Origin: JALZUE01 sp051251725
GTDB lineage: Bacteria > Pseudomonadota > Gammaproteobacteria > Enterobacterales > Alteromonadaceae
NCBI GenBank assembly: GCA_051251725.1
Contig: JBPOFN010000001.1
Location: 248,001-312,000 of the forward strand
Reading direction: 5' to 3'
Length of the DNA: 64,000 nucleotides
Under the pieces are notes generated by a model, which saw only the letters and a program-made list of their open reading frames with translations, made no database searches and was not told the DNA's origin. The translations under genes were made by a program, and so were the position numbers. Positions 43,151 to 52,517 of this stretch are shown here, piece by piece. The first letter of the stretch is position 1, and each line of letters opens with the position of its first letter.

Positions 43151-46100
43151 TTATGGATTAATTTCCCGCCACTGAATAATACGATCGTTACCGCGATATA
43201 AACCAAAAGTTGCAATCGCGGTCGGATTATCATCAAAATTACCGTTTCCGTTCCAATCAAAAAGTAGCCAAGGAAATGCTTGATATTCAAGCTTAACTTT
43301 TCCTCTGTTACTACCCTGAGGTTGTAAGAAAATAAAATCTAACAAGCCTTGCTCCGAAGTTTCAGTTGCTTGTGTGACGGTCGGCATGGTGCCGCCAAGA
43401 TCAATATTGCTGACTGTCATCTCATCATTTTCAGTCGAGATGTCGGTATAATTATCATCACTGTTGACGATATAATTACCACTGGCATTTAAATATTCAA
43501 GTTGCATTGGAATCGGTAAAGCCGACAACTCAGGGCCGTAACTATTTTTCATCGTCGCTCGGCCAAAACGTACTTCAACACCGGTTGGAATGGCTGTTAC
43601 TAAGTCACTTGCTAAATTACCCTGTGTAATACCATCACTATCAACAATAGATTCTAGCTTTAATGGTATTTCGGCGGTAAAGGGACCAATTTCACTATTT
43701 GCTTCTTTAATATAATAATAATGATCAAAGTCACTAAAGGTGTAATCCACTGAACCATTGTCGGAACTGTGCTCTGTTAATTCCCCGACAGACCACGTCG
43801 CCATCAAGGTTAATAAGTCTGTACCATTTTTACCCTTTTGATTTTCATCGGTTAAAATTCCGTCGTTATTTAGGCCGTTATCAAAAACAAAATCATCCGC
43901 GTCTAATCTCATAAAATCATCGTCGGTGGCATTGTCGCCGTCATCAATAGTGAAATTTTCCACGATATCGATACCATTGGCGGCATAAGCGGTAACCGTT
44001 AATACCGGCTGGGTGTTATAACGAATCGCACCAGTAACTTGGTTAGCCGCATCTTTTTGACCGGTATAAACCCAATCACACATCGACATTGCGCACTCAC
44101 CGGCTAATTCGCCATGAACACTCACTGTCTGTTTATAATGGTGCGGGGTAAAGCGGCCAACATAGGGGGCATTACCTTGAATATCGCCAGCGCCAAGATA
44201 GTCATTATCACTAAGATTGGCATCAAAACGTAAAATACCGACTTCATCCCAGCTAATATTTTGACTTTGAGTACCACTACTAAAGGCCGAAAATTCATTG
44301 GCGGATAAAGCCGGATTTACTCCCACTGACGGCATTAATAAGCTATGACTAATTTCAGCGCTTTCACCACCAAAGTTAGTGGTAGTTACATTATCACTCA
44401 ACACGGCGCCATCATCAGGAACACCGTCATTATTAGTATCATCAACTGCTTGCCATTGTTTCGCGGTTAAGGTGACGATAAATTCTTCACCGGCTGCAAT
44501 AAACTTATCGCCACTGGCGTTCGTCGCTCTTGGGTTACCGGCAACCGCCACATCAAAACCAAAAGGCCGCACGGTAAAGGATGACTCACCGGTCATATAA
44601 TTACCTGACGGCGACCCATCAACGGGAATATTATAACGAGCATATAAAGTTAGTTTTCCTGCATCAGGATAATTCAGCCAAAAATCAGCAACACCCGCAT
44701 CATCAAACCCCATATCCATTGATTGATAATTAATATTTTCTGAAGCCGCGATCTCAGCATTATTAATGGTAATATTTTCGCTACACTGTGCAGGAAGATT
44801 ACATTGCGCCGCCACTTCAAAATACTGATTATCAACTACAACAGCTTCACAAGCACCTGAATTGGTATTGCGCTGTAATGCTTTGAGTTCAAGGTTAGTG
44901 GCACCAAAGCCTTGATTAGAGTTTTTACCTGATAATTGATTAGAGATGCCGGGGACATCATTAGAAAAAAACTTGAGTTCTGCATCTGCAAAAGTCATTA
45001 AGCAACTGGTTGAATTGCCATCATCACACTCATACCCTTGGTCAAGGGCAAAAATAACATCCCCGACCGAAGTGTAATTAAAGTTGAATATTGATTCGCC
45101 GGTATCATCAATATCTAAAGTTGAGTTAGCGACTGACTGGCCATTCAAAGTAACAGTAACTCTGGCATTACTGTCTTCTACCAATACCGAGCAATCGGTA
45201 TTGAAACAAGCTTTAATGTTAATTGCTTCCGCTTCACATGTTAAGCCTCTGCCGTCATGCTCAATTAAAAAATGGTTAATAACAATATCATTATTGTTAC
45301 AGCTGTAATTAATTTCACTTCTATAATTAGCCTCTAAAATATTTGCGGAAGCTGCGCCCGTAATAATAACTTCATTATCTAACTGAAGTTGACCTTGAGA
45401 ATAAACCAAGGCGTCGATTTCTGCCCGGTATTGAATAGATAAATCATCAAAGGCATATATAATAAAATCGTTTGCTTTGCCATTCTCGTTTATCTTAACT
45501 TCATTCTCAATTTTAGATTTTTTATCATTAGTGAATAACCTAACAATACCGTCACCATTAACAATAACATTCGCTCGGTAAGCCAAGGTCAGTTTATCTA
45601 TCCAATAATCTCCAGGAGGTAAGTATATCGTAGATTCGCTTTCAACTTTTAATTCTGAAATTTTATAAATATCATGAGAAGCACTAAAATATAACGTACT
45701 TTGGTATTCTACTGTTACTTTATCAAATTGATTACCGGTTTGGTCATTACCAACACATTTAGTAAACGGATCACTATTCGGGTTAATTTCGCCAATAATG
45801 CACGTATCAATTTTGGTACCATTCTCCCAGTGCCCAACACTATAATCAATCGAACTATTCGTGGTGAGAAACTCGCCCAAATATAGTGGTTGAGATGCAC
45901 CATTGGCATCTTCAGTACAGCTACCATGAGGAGCACAACTAGCGGTACTTCCAGTGATTGAACTTGTGGCTAATAAATTATCAGGATTATTATTAATTTT
46001 AACTTCGTTCTCAAATTTCATATAATCCCCAGCACTATGTGTGGTAACCGCATCAACAAAGGTAACGGCACAATAGTCACTAGGCGCTATAATTTCACAA

Positions 46101-48133
46101 TCATTTTCTAGCATCAGCAGCCGTACCTCAGTTTGATTTAGTACTTGGCTATATACTCTGACCTCATCAAATTTCCCCCGCGAAGATATTGGCGAGGGTA
46201 ATGCAAGGTTATTATTACTGGCGTAACCCACAGCGGCATTATCACCAATAACTAAATTGCCTAAACCTGAGATTAAACCATTCGTAATAATATTATTAGG
46301 TGTCGTATTAAATTCGATTAATTGGCCATCAACATAAATAACAAAGTCGTTATTGTCATAATCCCAAACGACCGTTAGAAAATACCAAACGCCACTTTCC
46401 CGAACAGGAACATTCGTTTCTTCTAATTTAAAGTCGGCATCACTTGAGTCTTCAAACGAGAACTTTAATCCGCCCGATGCCATAATCTCAAAAGTAAAAT
46501 ACTTATCACTTGCCCCTGTTGCACTTTCATCGGTAGCATCGAACAATACTCGTTCATTTTCTTCATTCCAATTTATGTCACTTTTAAACCAAAAGCTGAT
46601 TGTTCCTTGAGTACCTATGTCTTGATCAATATCAACGCCAGTTTTAAATGCGTTTGCCGTCGTGGTTGTGGTATTGCTACCGTTAGGATCAAAAGCCGAA
46701 CAATATTTTCCAAAAGAAGTTACTGTGCCACCATTATTCGTACCATGATAGTTATTGCCACCAGTATCATTAATACCGCTATCAAAGCTGCTTTGCTCAA
46801 ATGAATACAAGGCTAACACCGGAGGTAACTCGACTGTTTCATAACGCGTTTCGAAATTATCAATGACAACTCCATTATCGTTATCATAAGAATGTATACC
46901 ATTTTGATTTAATAACGGCTGTTCGTTTTCCGCATACAATAACTCTTCTTTATTAACACAAACCGCGGTCCCTAATTCATTAACCACTACTCCTAGATTA
47001 AAAGGATCATTTGCATCGAAGTCGCCTTGATACGCTAAAACTTCAACCGTACCATTAACCACTTTGATTAATTCTAAACGCCGATAATGACCAGGAAAAG
47101 AGCTGTTATCTCGGTAAGCAATACCAAATTTTGTCCATCTAACTAAATAATAGTTTTGCGTGTTTTGATAGCCAAAAATTAAACCAACATCATTGTTTTC
47201 ATGTGTTTTATTAGCATTAATATCAACAAATACCGCATAATCGTTGATAGTCGCAGTATCGGTAAGGGTAAGTTCTGGCTCAAAAGCTAACAGGCCAAAT
47301 TCATTATCCCCTTTTGTAGAAGTTGCACCAGCAATCGTCAATTGATCATCTGCTACTTCCCAAGTTAAGAGCTGGTTTTCGCCTCTGGAATTAAAAATAT
47401 TCCCTTTCGTCCAATGATTAACATTGCGATCTAAATTATAACTTTGCCAATCATTATTAAGCGTTGAAAAGTCATCAGAAAAAGCTAACTCGGGTAGATC
47501 ACTCGTACACGAAATAGGAATATTAACCGGCGTTGTTTCACAAAAACCACGAGAGTCAATATGCTCAACATTGCTAGGATCTAAATAATATTCACCATTA
47601 ACATCTGCCCTTAAACCACCTTCGGTAGAAATAGCGCCCGTAAATTTAACACTTTGACCTAGAGTTGCCCCGCCAACTGAATATATATAAGCATTGACCT
47701 CAGCGTTATCACCTATCGTCAGCGCGCCATAAACAATCATTAGAACATCAGCGGCATCACCATTTTTGTTGACTACAGTATTAGCCGGAATATTTAAGTT
47801 ACCGCTAAACAGTAAAATTGCAGTGCCTGCATCAGTATACCTAACCACCGAGCCTTCGGGTAAATCCCATATTGTATGCTCATAAGTTTGCCCACCAGCA
47901 ATCGCCGTTAATGTAAATGCGCCGGTCGGGTTTACTTCTGGTAAGGTTAAAGGTTTTTCGAAGGTTGAAATAGGTGAACAAGTAGAGCCATTACAACGGT
48001 TACTTTCATCGACGAAAGGCAACCCATTAACAGCAAAAGTTATCTCACCAGAAAAAATAGCACGACACTGCGATGCGTTAACACTCCATACTTGTAAGCA
48101 ACAAATTAACACGATAAATATACGAAACATCAT
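43151..48133 (-). CDS. mshQ: MSHA biogenesis protein MshQ, large secreted protein
   Basis: The 1660-residue protein has a signal peptide (residues 1-20, ending VNA). In order it shows an N-terminal beta-helical module (about 60-195, IYSVGGATLGQSVKFTGAIS), a concanavalin-like region (about 215-430), a LamG domain (about 435-670, GTISFWFKSDINW and WYFLTVVWDYDNNDFVIYVDG), a second beta-helical module near 820-950, and a DUF6701-type C-terminal half. It ends the msh cluster, just before mreB, the usual place for MshQ. Its role is unknown; position and domains suggest a pilus-associated surface protein. Its start overlaps the mshP stop by four bases. Confidence 0.9.
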   Translation of the reverse strand: MMFRIFIVLICCLQVWSVNASQCRAIFSGEITFAVNGLPFVDESNRCNGSTCSPISTFEKPLTLPEVNPTGAFTLTAIAGGQTYEHTIWDLPEGSVVRYTDAGTAILLFSGNLNIPANTVVNKNGDAADVLMIVYGALTIGDNAEVNAYIYSVGGATLGQSVKFTGAISTEGGLRADVNGEYYLDPSNVEHIDSRGFCETTPVNIPISCTSDLPELAFSDDFSTLNNDWQSYNLDRNVNHWTKGNIFNSRGENQLLTWEVADDQLTIAGATSTKGDNEFGLLAFEPELTLTDTATINDYAVFVDINANKTHENNDVGLIFGYQNTQNYYLVRWTKFGIAYRDNSSFPGHYRRLELIKVVNGTVEVLAYQGDFDANDPFNLGVVVNELGTAVCVNKEELLYAENEQPLLNQNGIHSYDNDNGVVIDNFETRYETVELPPVLALYSFEQSSFDSGINDTGGNNYHGTNNGGTVTSFGKYCSAFDPNGSNTTTTTANAFKTGVDIDQDIGTQGTISFWFKSDINWNEENERVLFDATDESATGASDKYFTFEIMASGGLKFSFEDSSDADFKLEETNVPVRESGVWYFLTVVWDYDNNDFVIYVDGQLIEFNTTPNNIITNGLISGLGNLVIGDNAAVGYASNNNLALPSPISSRGKFDEVRVYSQVLNQTEVRLLMLENDCEIIAPSDYCAVTFVDAVTTHSAGDYMKFENEVKINNNPDNLLATSSITGSTASCAPHGSCTEDANGASQPLYLGEFLTTNSSIDYSVGHWENGTKIDTCIIGEINPNSDPFTKCVGNDQTGNQFDKVTVEYQSTLYFSASHDIYKISELKVESESTIYLPPGDYWIDKLTLAYRANVIVNGDGIVRLFTNDKKSKIENEVKINENGKANDFIIYAFDDLSIQYRAEIDALVYSQGQLQLDNEVIITGAASANILEANYRSEINYSCNNNDIVINHFLIEHDGRGLTCEAEAINIKACFNTDCSVLVEDSNARVTVTLNGQSVANSTLDIDDTGESIFNFNYTSVGDVIFALDQGYECDDGNSTSCLMTFADAELKFFSNDVPGISNQLSGKNSNQGFGATNLELKALQRNTNSGACEAVVVDNQYFEVAAQCNLPAQCSENITINNAEIAASENINYQSMDMGFDDAGVADFWLNYPDAGKLTLYARYNIPVDGSPSGNYMTGESSFTVRPFGFDVAVAGNPRATNASGDKFIAAGEEFIVTLTAKQWQAVDDTNNDGVPDDGAVLSDNVTTTNFGGESAEISHSLLMPSVGVNPALSANEFSAFSSGTQSQNISWDEVGILRFDANLSDNDYLGAGDIQGNAPYVGRFTPHHYKQTVSVHGELAGECAMSMCDWVYTGQKDAANQVTGAIRYNTQPVLTVTAYAANGIDIVENFTIDDGDNATDDDFMRLDADDFVFDNGLNNDGILTDENQKGKNGTDLLTLMATWSVGELTEHSSDNGSVDYTFSDFDHYYYIKEANSEIGPFTAEIPLKLESIVDSDGITQGNLASDLVTAIPTGVEVRFGRATMKNSYGPELSALPIPMQLEYLNASGNYIVNSDDNYTDISTENDEMTVSNIDLGGTMPTVTQATETSEQGLLDFIFLQPQGSNRGKVKLEYQAFPWLLFDWNGNGNFDDNPTAIATFGLYRGNDRIIQWREINP

Positions 48134-48648
48134 AAACGTCTAGCCTCAACTTGAATCGTTCTGCTACTTAACACGATATTGCTGCTATCACTTTTCATAT
48201 CACCGCTACCGCAAGTGCTAGTACTCACTAATCGATAATAGGCAATACCGTCATGGGTGGCATAATTAGTACAGCTAGCTGCCGCCTGGCAATTAGGTAA
48301 GCCGGCAATAGCCGCTAAATCATAAATATAGGTTGTATTGGGGCAATTGCCGGAAACCGCTTTTAATGGAAATAATTTTTGTAATTGTATTTGCATGCCG
48401 GTTCGTGCTGCCGCTAAAGCACGCGTCCCTAATACCTCTTGCGCAATGGACTCACTACTAGTGCGCTGCATATTTAAGATTGCAGCTCCTAAAAGCGCCA
48501 TAACAACAATAACAAATAACGCGATCATCAGCGCCGAACCATTAGCCCGACGTTTTGTTTTGATTGCTCTAAAGCTCGGTTTTGGCCGCAAAAGCTTAGT
48601 CGTCATATTAGTTGTTATTAGTCTCTTTTTTAACATCGTTAAATCCAT
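48130..48648 (-). CDS. mshP: MSHA biogenesis protein MshP
   Basis: The 172-residue protein has one N-terminal hydrophobic helix (SALMIALFVIVVMALLGAAIL, residues about 38-58) after a long basic leader, like PilX-type minor pilin components. The prepilin site is NG/SALM with no glutamate at position +5, as common for the PilX/MshP/GspK-like group. A later ATG (48636) is also possible. The C-terminal half has several cysteines. It lies between mshO and mshQ. Confidence 0.85.
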   Translation of the reverse strand: MDLTMLKKRLITTNMTTKLLRPKPSFRAIKTKRRANGSALMIALFVIVVMALLGAAILNMQRTSSESIAQEVLGTRALAAARTGMQIQLQKLFPLKAVSGNCPNTTYIYDLAAIAGLPNCQAAASCTNYATHDGIAYYRLVSTSTCGSGDMKSDSSNIVLSSRTIQVEARRL

Positions 48649-48700
48649 ATCAGTACAGTCAAACTATAGCTAAATTTTTTTCGTTGATAAGTTAATGAGA

Positions 48701-49540
48701 TTAAGGTGTATTACTTATATGTACTTCATGGTTAAACACTACTTGCTCACTGCTATCACTTGCACGGCTGAATGTTAAGGTCATTTGTACAACGCTGTTT
48801 CTTGTTAATGTCGCATCGTTCACTAGGAAGTTAACATTGACATTTTCTGCCATCAATACTTCGCTATCATTCGGATAAACGGAATCAGCTAATGCGGTTG
48901 ATAAGCTATAACCGGTCTCGCGATACAAGTTGTTATCATCAACACAATACCTAACAGGTTGATTAACAATGTATAATCGCTCCGTCGGGGAAGCATAATC
49001 AACATTGACTGTATTGGCTAAATTGAATTGCCAAACATTGGCAGTTGGTTTAGTCACATTTTCAATCGCGAACAATTGCCCTTGTGTCTGCATTGGGTTG
49101 ACATAAATATCACTGCTGCTTAAAGGGTAAATGACCACTGAATCGCCACAAGTATCAGTGCAGGTATATTCATTTCTTTGCGCATTTAAAAACTGAATAG
49201 CGTCTAACTGACTAACTTCTTTAGTAAAATCGGCATTCAGATAAGTGCTTGTCGCAGCAATTGGCACAAACTCTAAACAATTTTCACCACTTGCAAATGA
49301 TAGCGTCCGAGCACTGTTCGGTAGCGCGTCGCGTAATTCTCGATTTATTCGCTCAACCGCAAAACGGGCACTGGCAATTAATTCATCTCTTTCGCTAGTA
49401 TTGACAAAACTTTGGGTCGCGATACTGATAAAGCTTGAAACGCCGACAGAAATCACCGACAACAGGACAATAACAGTCACTAATTCAAGTAAAGTAAATC
49501 CCGTAGCTTTTTTTAAAGAACCTTGTTTAATGCTGATCAT
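48701..49540 (-). CDS. mshO: MSHA minor pilin MshO
   Basis: The 279-residue type IV prepilin has the cleavage site ATG/FTLLELV after Gly14 and Glu at +5, a PilW/GspJ-like minor pilin. I chose the ATG at 49540, one base after the mshD stop, because the longer open frame begins at a TTG inside mshD. The C-terminal part holds cysteine pairs (CTDTCGD and a late CVDDN). It probably helps to start pilus assembly or form the tip with MshC, D and P. Confidence 0.9.
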   Translation of the reverse strand: MISIKQGSLKKATGFTLLELVTVIVLLSVISVGVSSFISIATQSFVNTSERDELIASARFAVERINRELRDALPNSARTLSFASGENCLEFVPIAATSTYLNADFTKEVSQLDAIQFLNAQRNEYTCTDTCGDSVVIYPLSSSDIYVNPMQTQGQLFAIENVTKPTANVWQFNLANTVNVDYASPTERLYIVNQPVRYCVDDNNLYRETGYSLSTALADSVYPNDSEVLMAENVNVNFLVNDATLTRNSVVQMTLTFSRASDSSEQVVFNHEVHISNTP

Positions 49541-49541
49541 T

Positions 49542-50108
49542 TTAAAAATTCGCTTTAAAGACGGTAAATTCAATTTGGGTGCCTAATGGCGTAGTCACTA
49601 CAATATAAATACTCTTAGCAAGTCGTTTAGCTAAACGCACTTTAGTGCCAGCATACTCAACAACAACATTAATTTGAAATTGATTGTAGCCTTCGTGAAA
49701 ATTGCCATCGGTGGCGGTGATTAAGGTACTAAATCCATTAAAGTCATCAACATCATCATAATCACTGCGACTGTCTTCGCCTAGCTCAGGCCCCATAACA
49801 TCAGTACATTTTTCATCTACTTCAACTGTCAGGCTTAAATCTTGGTCTTCGTCACAACGCAACAAACCACCAGCCATATCGGAGTTATCGTCAAATGCTC
49901 GGCTCATAATATCGTTCATTAACGCCTGGCCTAATTCAGAAGCTTTGATTTGATGAATCTGATCGGCACTATTTTCTTCTGCTGGCGCCAGCAATTGCAC
50001 AATAATAGATAACGAAAGTGAAAAAACGACAATACCGATAATTATCTCAATTAGGGTAAAACCTGATGCTGTTTTTTTGGGCTTTGAAGCGCTCAGCTTA
50101 TTTAGCAT
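49542..50108 (-). CDS. mshD: MSHA minor pilin MshD
   Basis: The 188-residue prepilin has the cleavage site TASG/FTLIEI after Gly16, PilV/GspI-like. The chosen start (50108) has GAGGG 8 nt upstream and overlaps the mshC stop by 11 bases; the longer frame lies within mshC. An acidic segment, CDEDQDLSLTVEVDEKC, lies in the middle with two cysteines. It is translationally coupled to mshC. Confidence 0.9.
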   Translation of the reverse strand: MLNKLSASKPKKTASGFTLIEIIIGIVVFSLSLSIIVQLLAPAEENSADQIHQIKASELGQALMNDIMSRAFDDNSDMAGGLLRCDEDQDLSLTVEVDEKCTDVMGPELGEDSRSDYDDVDDFNGFSTLITATDGNFHEGYNQFQINVVVEYAGTKVRLAKRLAKSIYIVVTTPLGTQIEFTVFKANF

Positions 50109-50631
50109 AAATAAAACCCTCACTTTCAATTTGAATATTAATGGTTTCGTCACTGCTGATCACATTAATAACACAGCCGCCAGCGCAATCCGCAGCTGGA
50201 CGGCCCCATTGGTCAAAAGTAATTTGACTTGGATTACTGCGACCTTGAATTTGAAAATTGACTTGGTGATTGTTATCAACAATTAACCCCGTACTGTCGG
50301 GTTGCCAAGCAGAAGCAAAAGTTAAGGTAGTGCAATCGGTTCTATCTGGTACGCCGTATCTAGCTTTTTCACTGCCGCTAACTTCTGCTAATACTAGCTG
50401 ATTACAGATATTCACCACATCACCATTACTATTTTTATACGTTGCTGCAGTGTATTGCATAGCGCGCTGCTGCGTTAATCGTAAAGCTGAAATAAGTTGG
50501 GCGCGATAGGGATGGGCTTCAAAGCTACTAGAGCCTGAAAATTTAGGTAAAACATTGACCGCTAAAATACCAATCAAGATAATTACGGTAACTAATTCAA
50601 TTAAACTAAAGCCGGTTTGTTTATTTTTCAT
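50098..50631 (-). CDS. mshC: MSHA minor pilin MshC
   Basis: The 177-residue prepilin has the site KQTG/FSLIELV after Gly7, with Glu at +5, FimT/GspH-like. Two cysteines near the C-terminus (ADCAGGCVIN) could form a small disulfide loop. It follows mshA after a terminator-like hairpin, so it is probably expressed below the level of the major pilin. Confidence 0.9.
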   Translation of the reverse strand: MKNKQTGFSLIELVTVIILIGILAVNVLPKFSGSSSFEAHPYRAQLISALRLTQQRAMQYTAATYKNSNGDVVNICNQLVLAEVSGSEKARYGVPDRTDCTTLTFASAWQPDSTGLIVDNNHQVNFQIQGRSNPSQITFDQWGRPAADCAGGCVINVISSDETINIQIESEGFIYAK

Positions 50632-50642
50632 AATAGACAGTG

Positions 50643-50671
50643 GATAAAAAAGGAGAGCAATGCTCTCCTTT
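50643..50671 (-). terminator. Strong hairpin terminator between mshA and mshC
   Basis: On the minus strand AAAGGAGAGCA and TGCTCTCCTTT form an 11-bp, nearly uninterrupted stem followed by TTTTTT. It begins 39 nt after the mshA stop and 12 nt before mshC, so it probably lets only part of transcription pass into mshCDOPQ. Confidence 0.88.
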
Positions 50672-50709
50672 ATAATAAATGCTATATAAAACCAATAAAT
50701 ATCTTATAA

Positions 50710-51243
50710 CTATTCACAAGGGACGACACCAATAGTAGGCGGTGTTATGGCAGCTGTGGTTTCTTGGTAATAAGCAAAGCAATTGCTTTCATCGGTGTCA
50801 GGGTTATCAACATCAGCTGGAAATCCGCCTGCTACAGGTGCAGTTTGACCACTAGGATAAACAACAATACTCCCTGCACTATCGCCAGTAAAAGTTACAG
50901 TAGCGATGGTAAAGTCAGATCCGACGTCAAGAAAGTTACCCCAAGATGTTACAGCAGCTGCATTAATAGACCTAGGGTAGCCCAATGCAATGGGTTCATC
51001 AGTGCCATTAACATTAACAGTATCTGTCGCTGAAGTGTTATTTCCCGCAATCAATGATTTGCTATGAATTAAAGTAGAAGCACTTTTCATTGAGGCTTCT
51101 ACTGCTTCTAAAGTAGCAGTGCGTGCATCTGATTGCAGATCAATAAACTTAGGTGCCGCTGTCGCTGCCAAAATCCCTAAAATAACAATCACCACGACCA
51201 ATTCAATTAGTGTAAAACCTTTAGATTTTTGTAATGTTTTCAT
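50710..51243 (-). CDS. mshA: MSHA major pilin subunit MshA
   Basis: MshA is the polymer of the mannose-sensitive haemagglutinin pilus, used for surface attachment and biofilm start. The 177-residue prepilin has a short leader (MKTLQKSKG) cut after Gly9, the helix FTLIELVVVIVILGILAATA with Glu at +5, and a C-terminal disulfide pair Cys155 and Cys176, typical of type IVa/MSHA pilins. It follows mshB by 22 bp and is followed by a strong terminator, as expected for an abundant product. Confidence 0.92.
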   Translation of the reverse strand: MKTLQKSKGFTLIELVVVIVILGILAATAAPKFIDLQSDARTATLEAVEASMKSASTLIHSKSLIAGNNTSATDTVNVNGTDEPIALGYPRSINAAAVTSWGNFLDVGSDFTIATVTFTGDSAGSIVVYPSGQTAPVAGGFPADVDNPDTDESNCFAYYQETTAAITPPTIGVVPCE

Positions 51244-51265
51244 ATGTTGAGCTCCCTAAATAAAA

Positions 51266-51883
51266 TTAATTGTTATTGATGGTAATAGCGACTGCACTAT
51301 TTGATGGGTCATAGGTAAAATTATTACCAACATCAACACTGCCAGATGGCGAAAGAAAATCACCGTTACTGTCACGATTTAAGGTGTCGCGTAAATAATA
51401 GGCACAAACGTCATTACCGCCAAATCCTGATGTGGCTATCGTATCAACAAAATATTGAATATTTTGATCATCATCATTTATGTCATCTATATCTGTAGAA
51501 ACTGTCGGTGGTTGTTGTAAAATATTCTGCCACACTTCAACACAATTTCCTTCGTCAAAATTAGTTAAATCTGAACCATCAGTTAAACCAACTACATAAC
51601 CTGGGCGAATATTCGTTCCTTTATTGGTTAACATTAAAATGGTGCCATCATAATCGACCATATTATCGGTACCATTATCTGGACGCCCTTCAGCTTCCCA
51701 TTGCGCTCTCGCTAAAGAAATACCAGTAGCAAAACCACCAGCCATCCCTTCAATATTCGCTTGTTGCGCTTGCTCGGTTAAGTCAAAAAATTTCGGAATA
51801 GCGGTTACAGCTAATAAGCCTAAAATAACAACTACAACGACGAGTTCAATTAATGTAAAACCTGCTTGTTTGTTCATGTTCAC
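51266..51883 (-). CDS. mshB: MSHA minor pilin MshB
   Basis: The 205-residue prepilin has the site KQAG/FTLIELV after Gly8 and a C-terminal half with two cysteines (EGNCVEVW and NDVCAYYL). Its N-terminal part is much like MshA, but the C-terminal part has an acidic insertion (TDIDDINDDDQN). GAGGTG lies just before the ATG. The order mshB-mshA is as in Vibrio and Shewanella. Confidence 0.88.
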   Translation of the reverse strand: MNMNKQAGFTLIELVVVVVILGLLAVTAIPKFFDLTEQAQQANIEGMAGGFATGISLARAQWEAEGRPDNGTDNMVDYDGTILMLTNKGTNIRPGYVVGLTDGSDLTNFDEGNCVEVWQNILQQPPTVSTDIDDINDDDQNIQYFVDTIATSGFGGNDVCAYYLRDTLNRDSNGDFLSPSGSVDVGNNFTYDPSNSAVAITINNN

Positions 51884-51987
51884 CTCAAATCTAACCTTGA
51901 TTTAGATATTGTCTCCATTCTAACAATGAAATATTCAATAAGTCACTGACAAAATAGCGAAAAATACAATTATTTAACTTTTTATCT

Positions 51988-52509
51988 TTATTTAGTTTGG
52001 ACTATTTTTGAGATATTGCCATTGGCGCTGTTATATTCGAAATAGTCGCCATTTTTTACCGTATAACGGCAATAGTGTCCTTTATTAATTTTATTGTTTT
52101 GGTTTAATAATACTGCACCAATTGGCATATTAAAAAAAGCTAATGGTCTGTCCATTATTAACAGCCAAATATCTTCACAAATATTAACTCTGCTATTTGC
52201 TTCAACATCTATCCAGCCTTGTTTGTTAACAGTAACTCGTTTTATAGTTACTTTTTTATCAAAATCTAATTGTGACTTTAATACCACAATATTAGGCTTT
52301 TTACTCATTAACCACTGACTCCTCACCACTAAAACATTTGTGGTAAATGCTGAGACAATTGATCGTAAACCGGTTTTTTCAATTTGCTGTTCTTGCTTAA
52401 AAAAATAACTAATAAAAAAAACCATTAAAATAGTTAACAGCAATACTACTACCACTATTTTACTAAGTGTTATTTCTACGTTGTCACTAGGTCGACCTAT
52501 TGTTGCCAT
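51988..52509 (-). CDS. mshF: MSHA biogenesis protein MshF
   Basis: The 173-residue protein has one N-terminal membrane helix (IVVVVLLLTILMVFFISYFF, residues about 18-37) and a periplasmic region with two cysteines (NICEDIWL and HYCRYTV), a spacing like that of minor pilins, but no prepilin leader. The call is by position, between mshG and mshB, and by size. Its function is unknown. Confidence 0.75.
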   Translation of the reverse strand: MATIGRPSDNVEITLSKIVVVVLLLTILMVFFISYFFKQEQQIEKTGLRSIVSAFTTNVLVVRSQWLMSKKPNIVVLKSQLDFDKKVTIKRVTVNKQGWIDVEANSRVNICEDIWLLIMDRPLAFFNMPIGAVLLNQNNKINKGHYCRYTVKNGDYFEYNSANGNISKIVQTK

Positions 52510-52517
52510 TGTTTTGT

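Noticed and set aside
48130..48648. mshP considered a decayed pilin because it lacks Glu at +5
   Set aside because: PilX/GspK-like components commonly lack this residue; the frame is intact and in its usual place.
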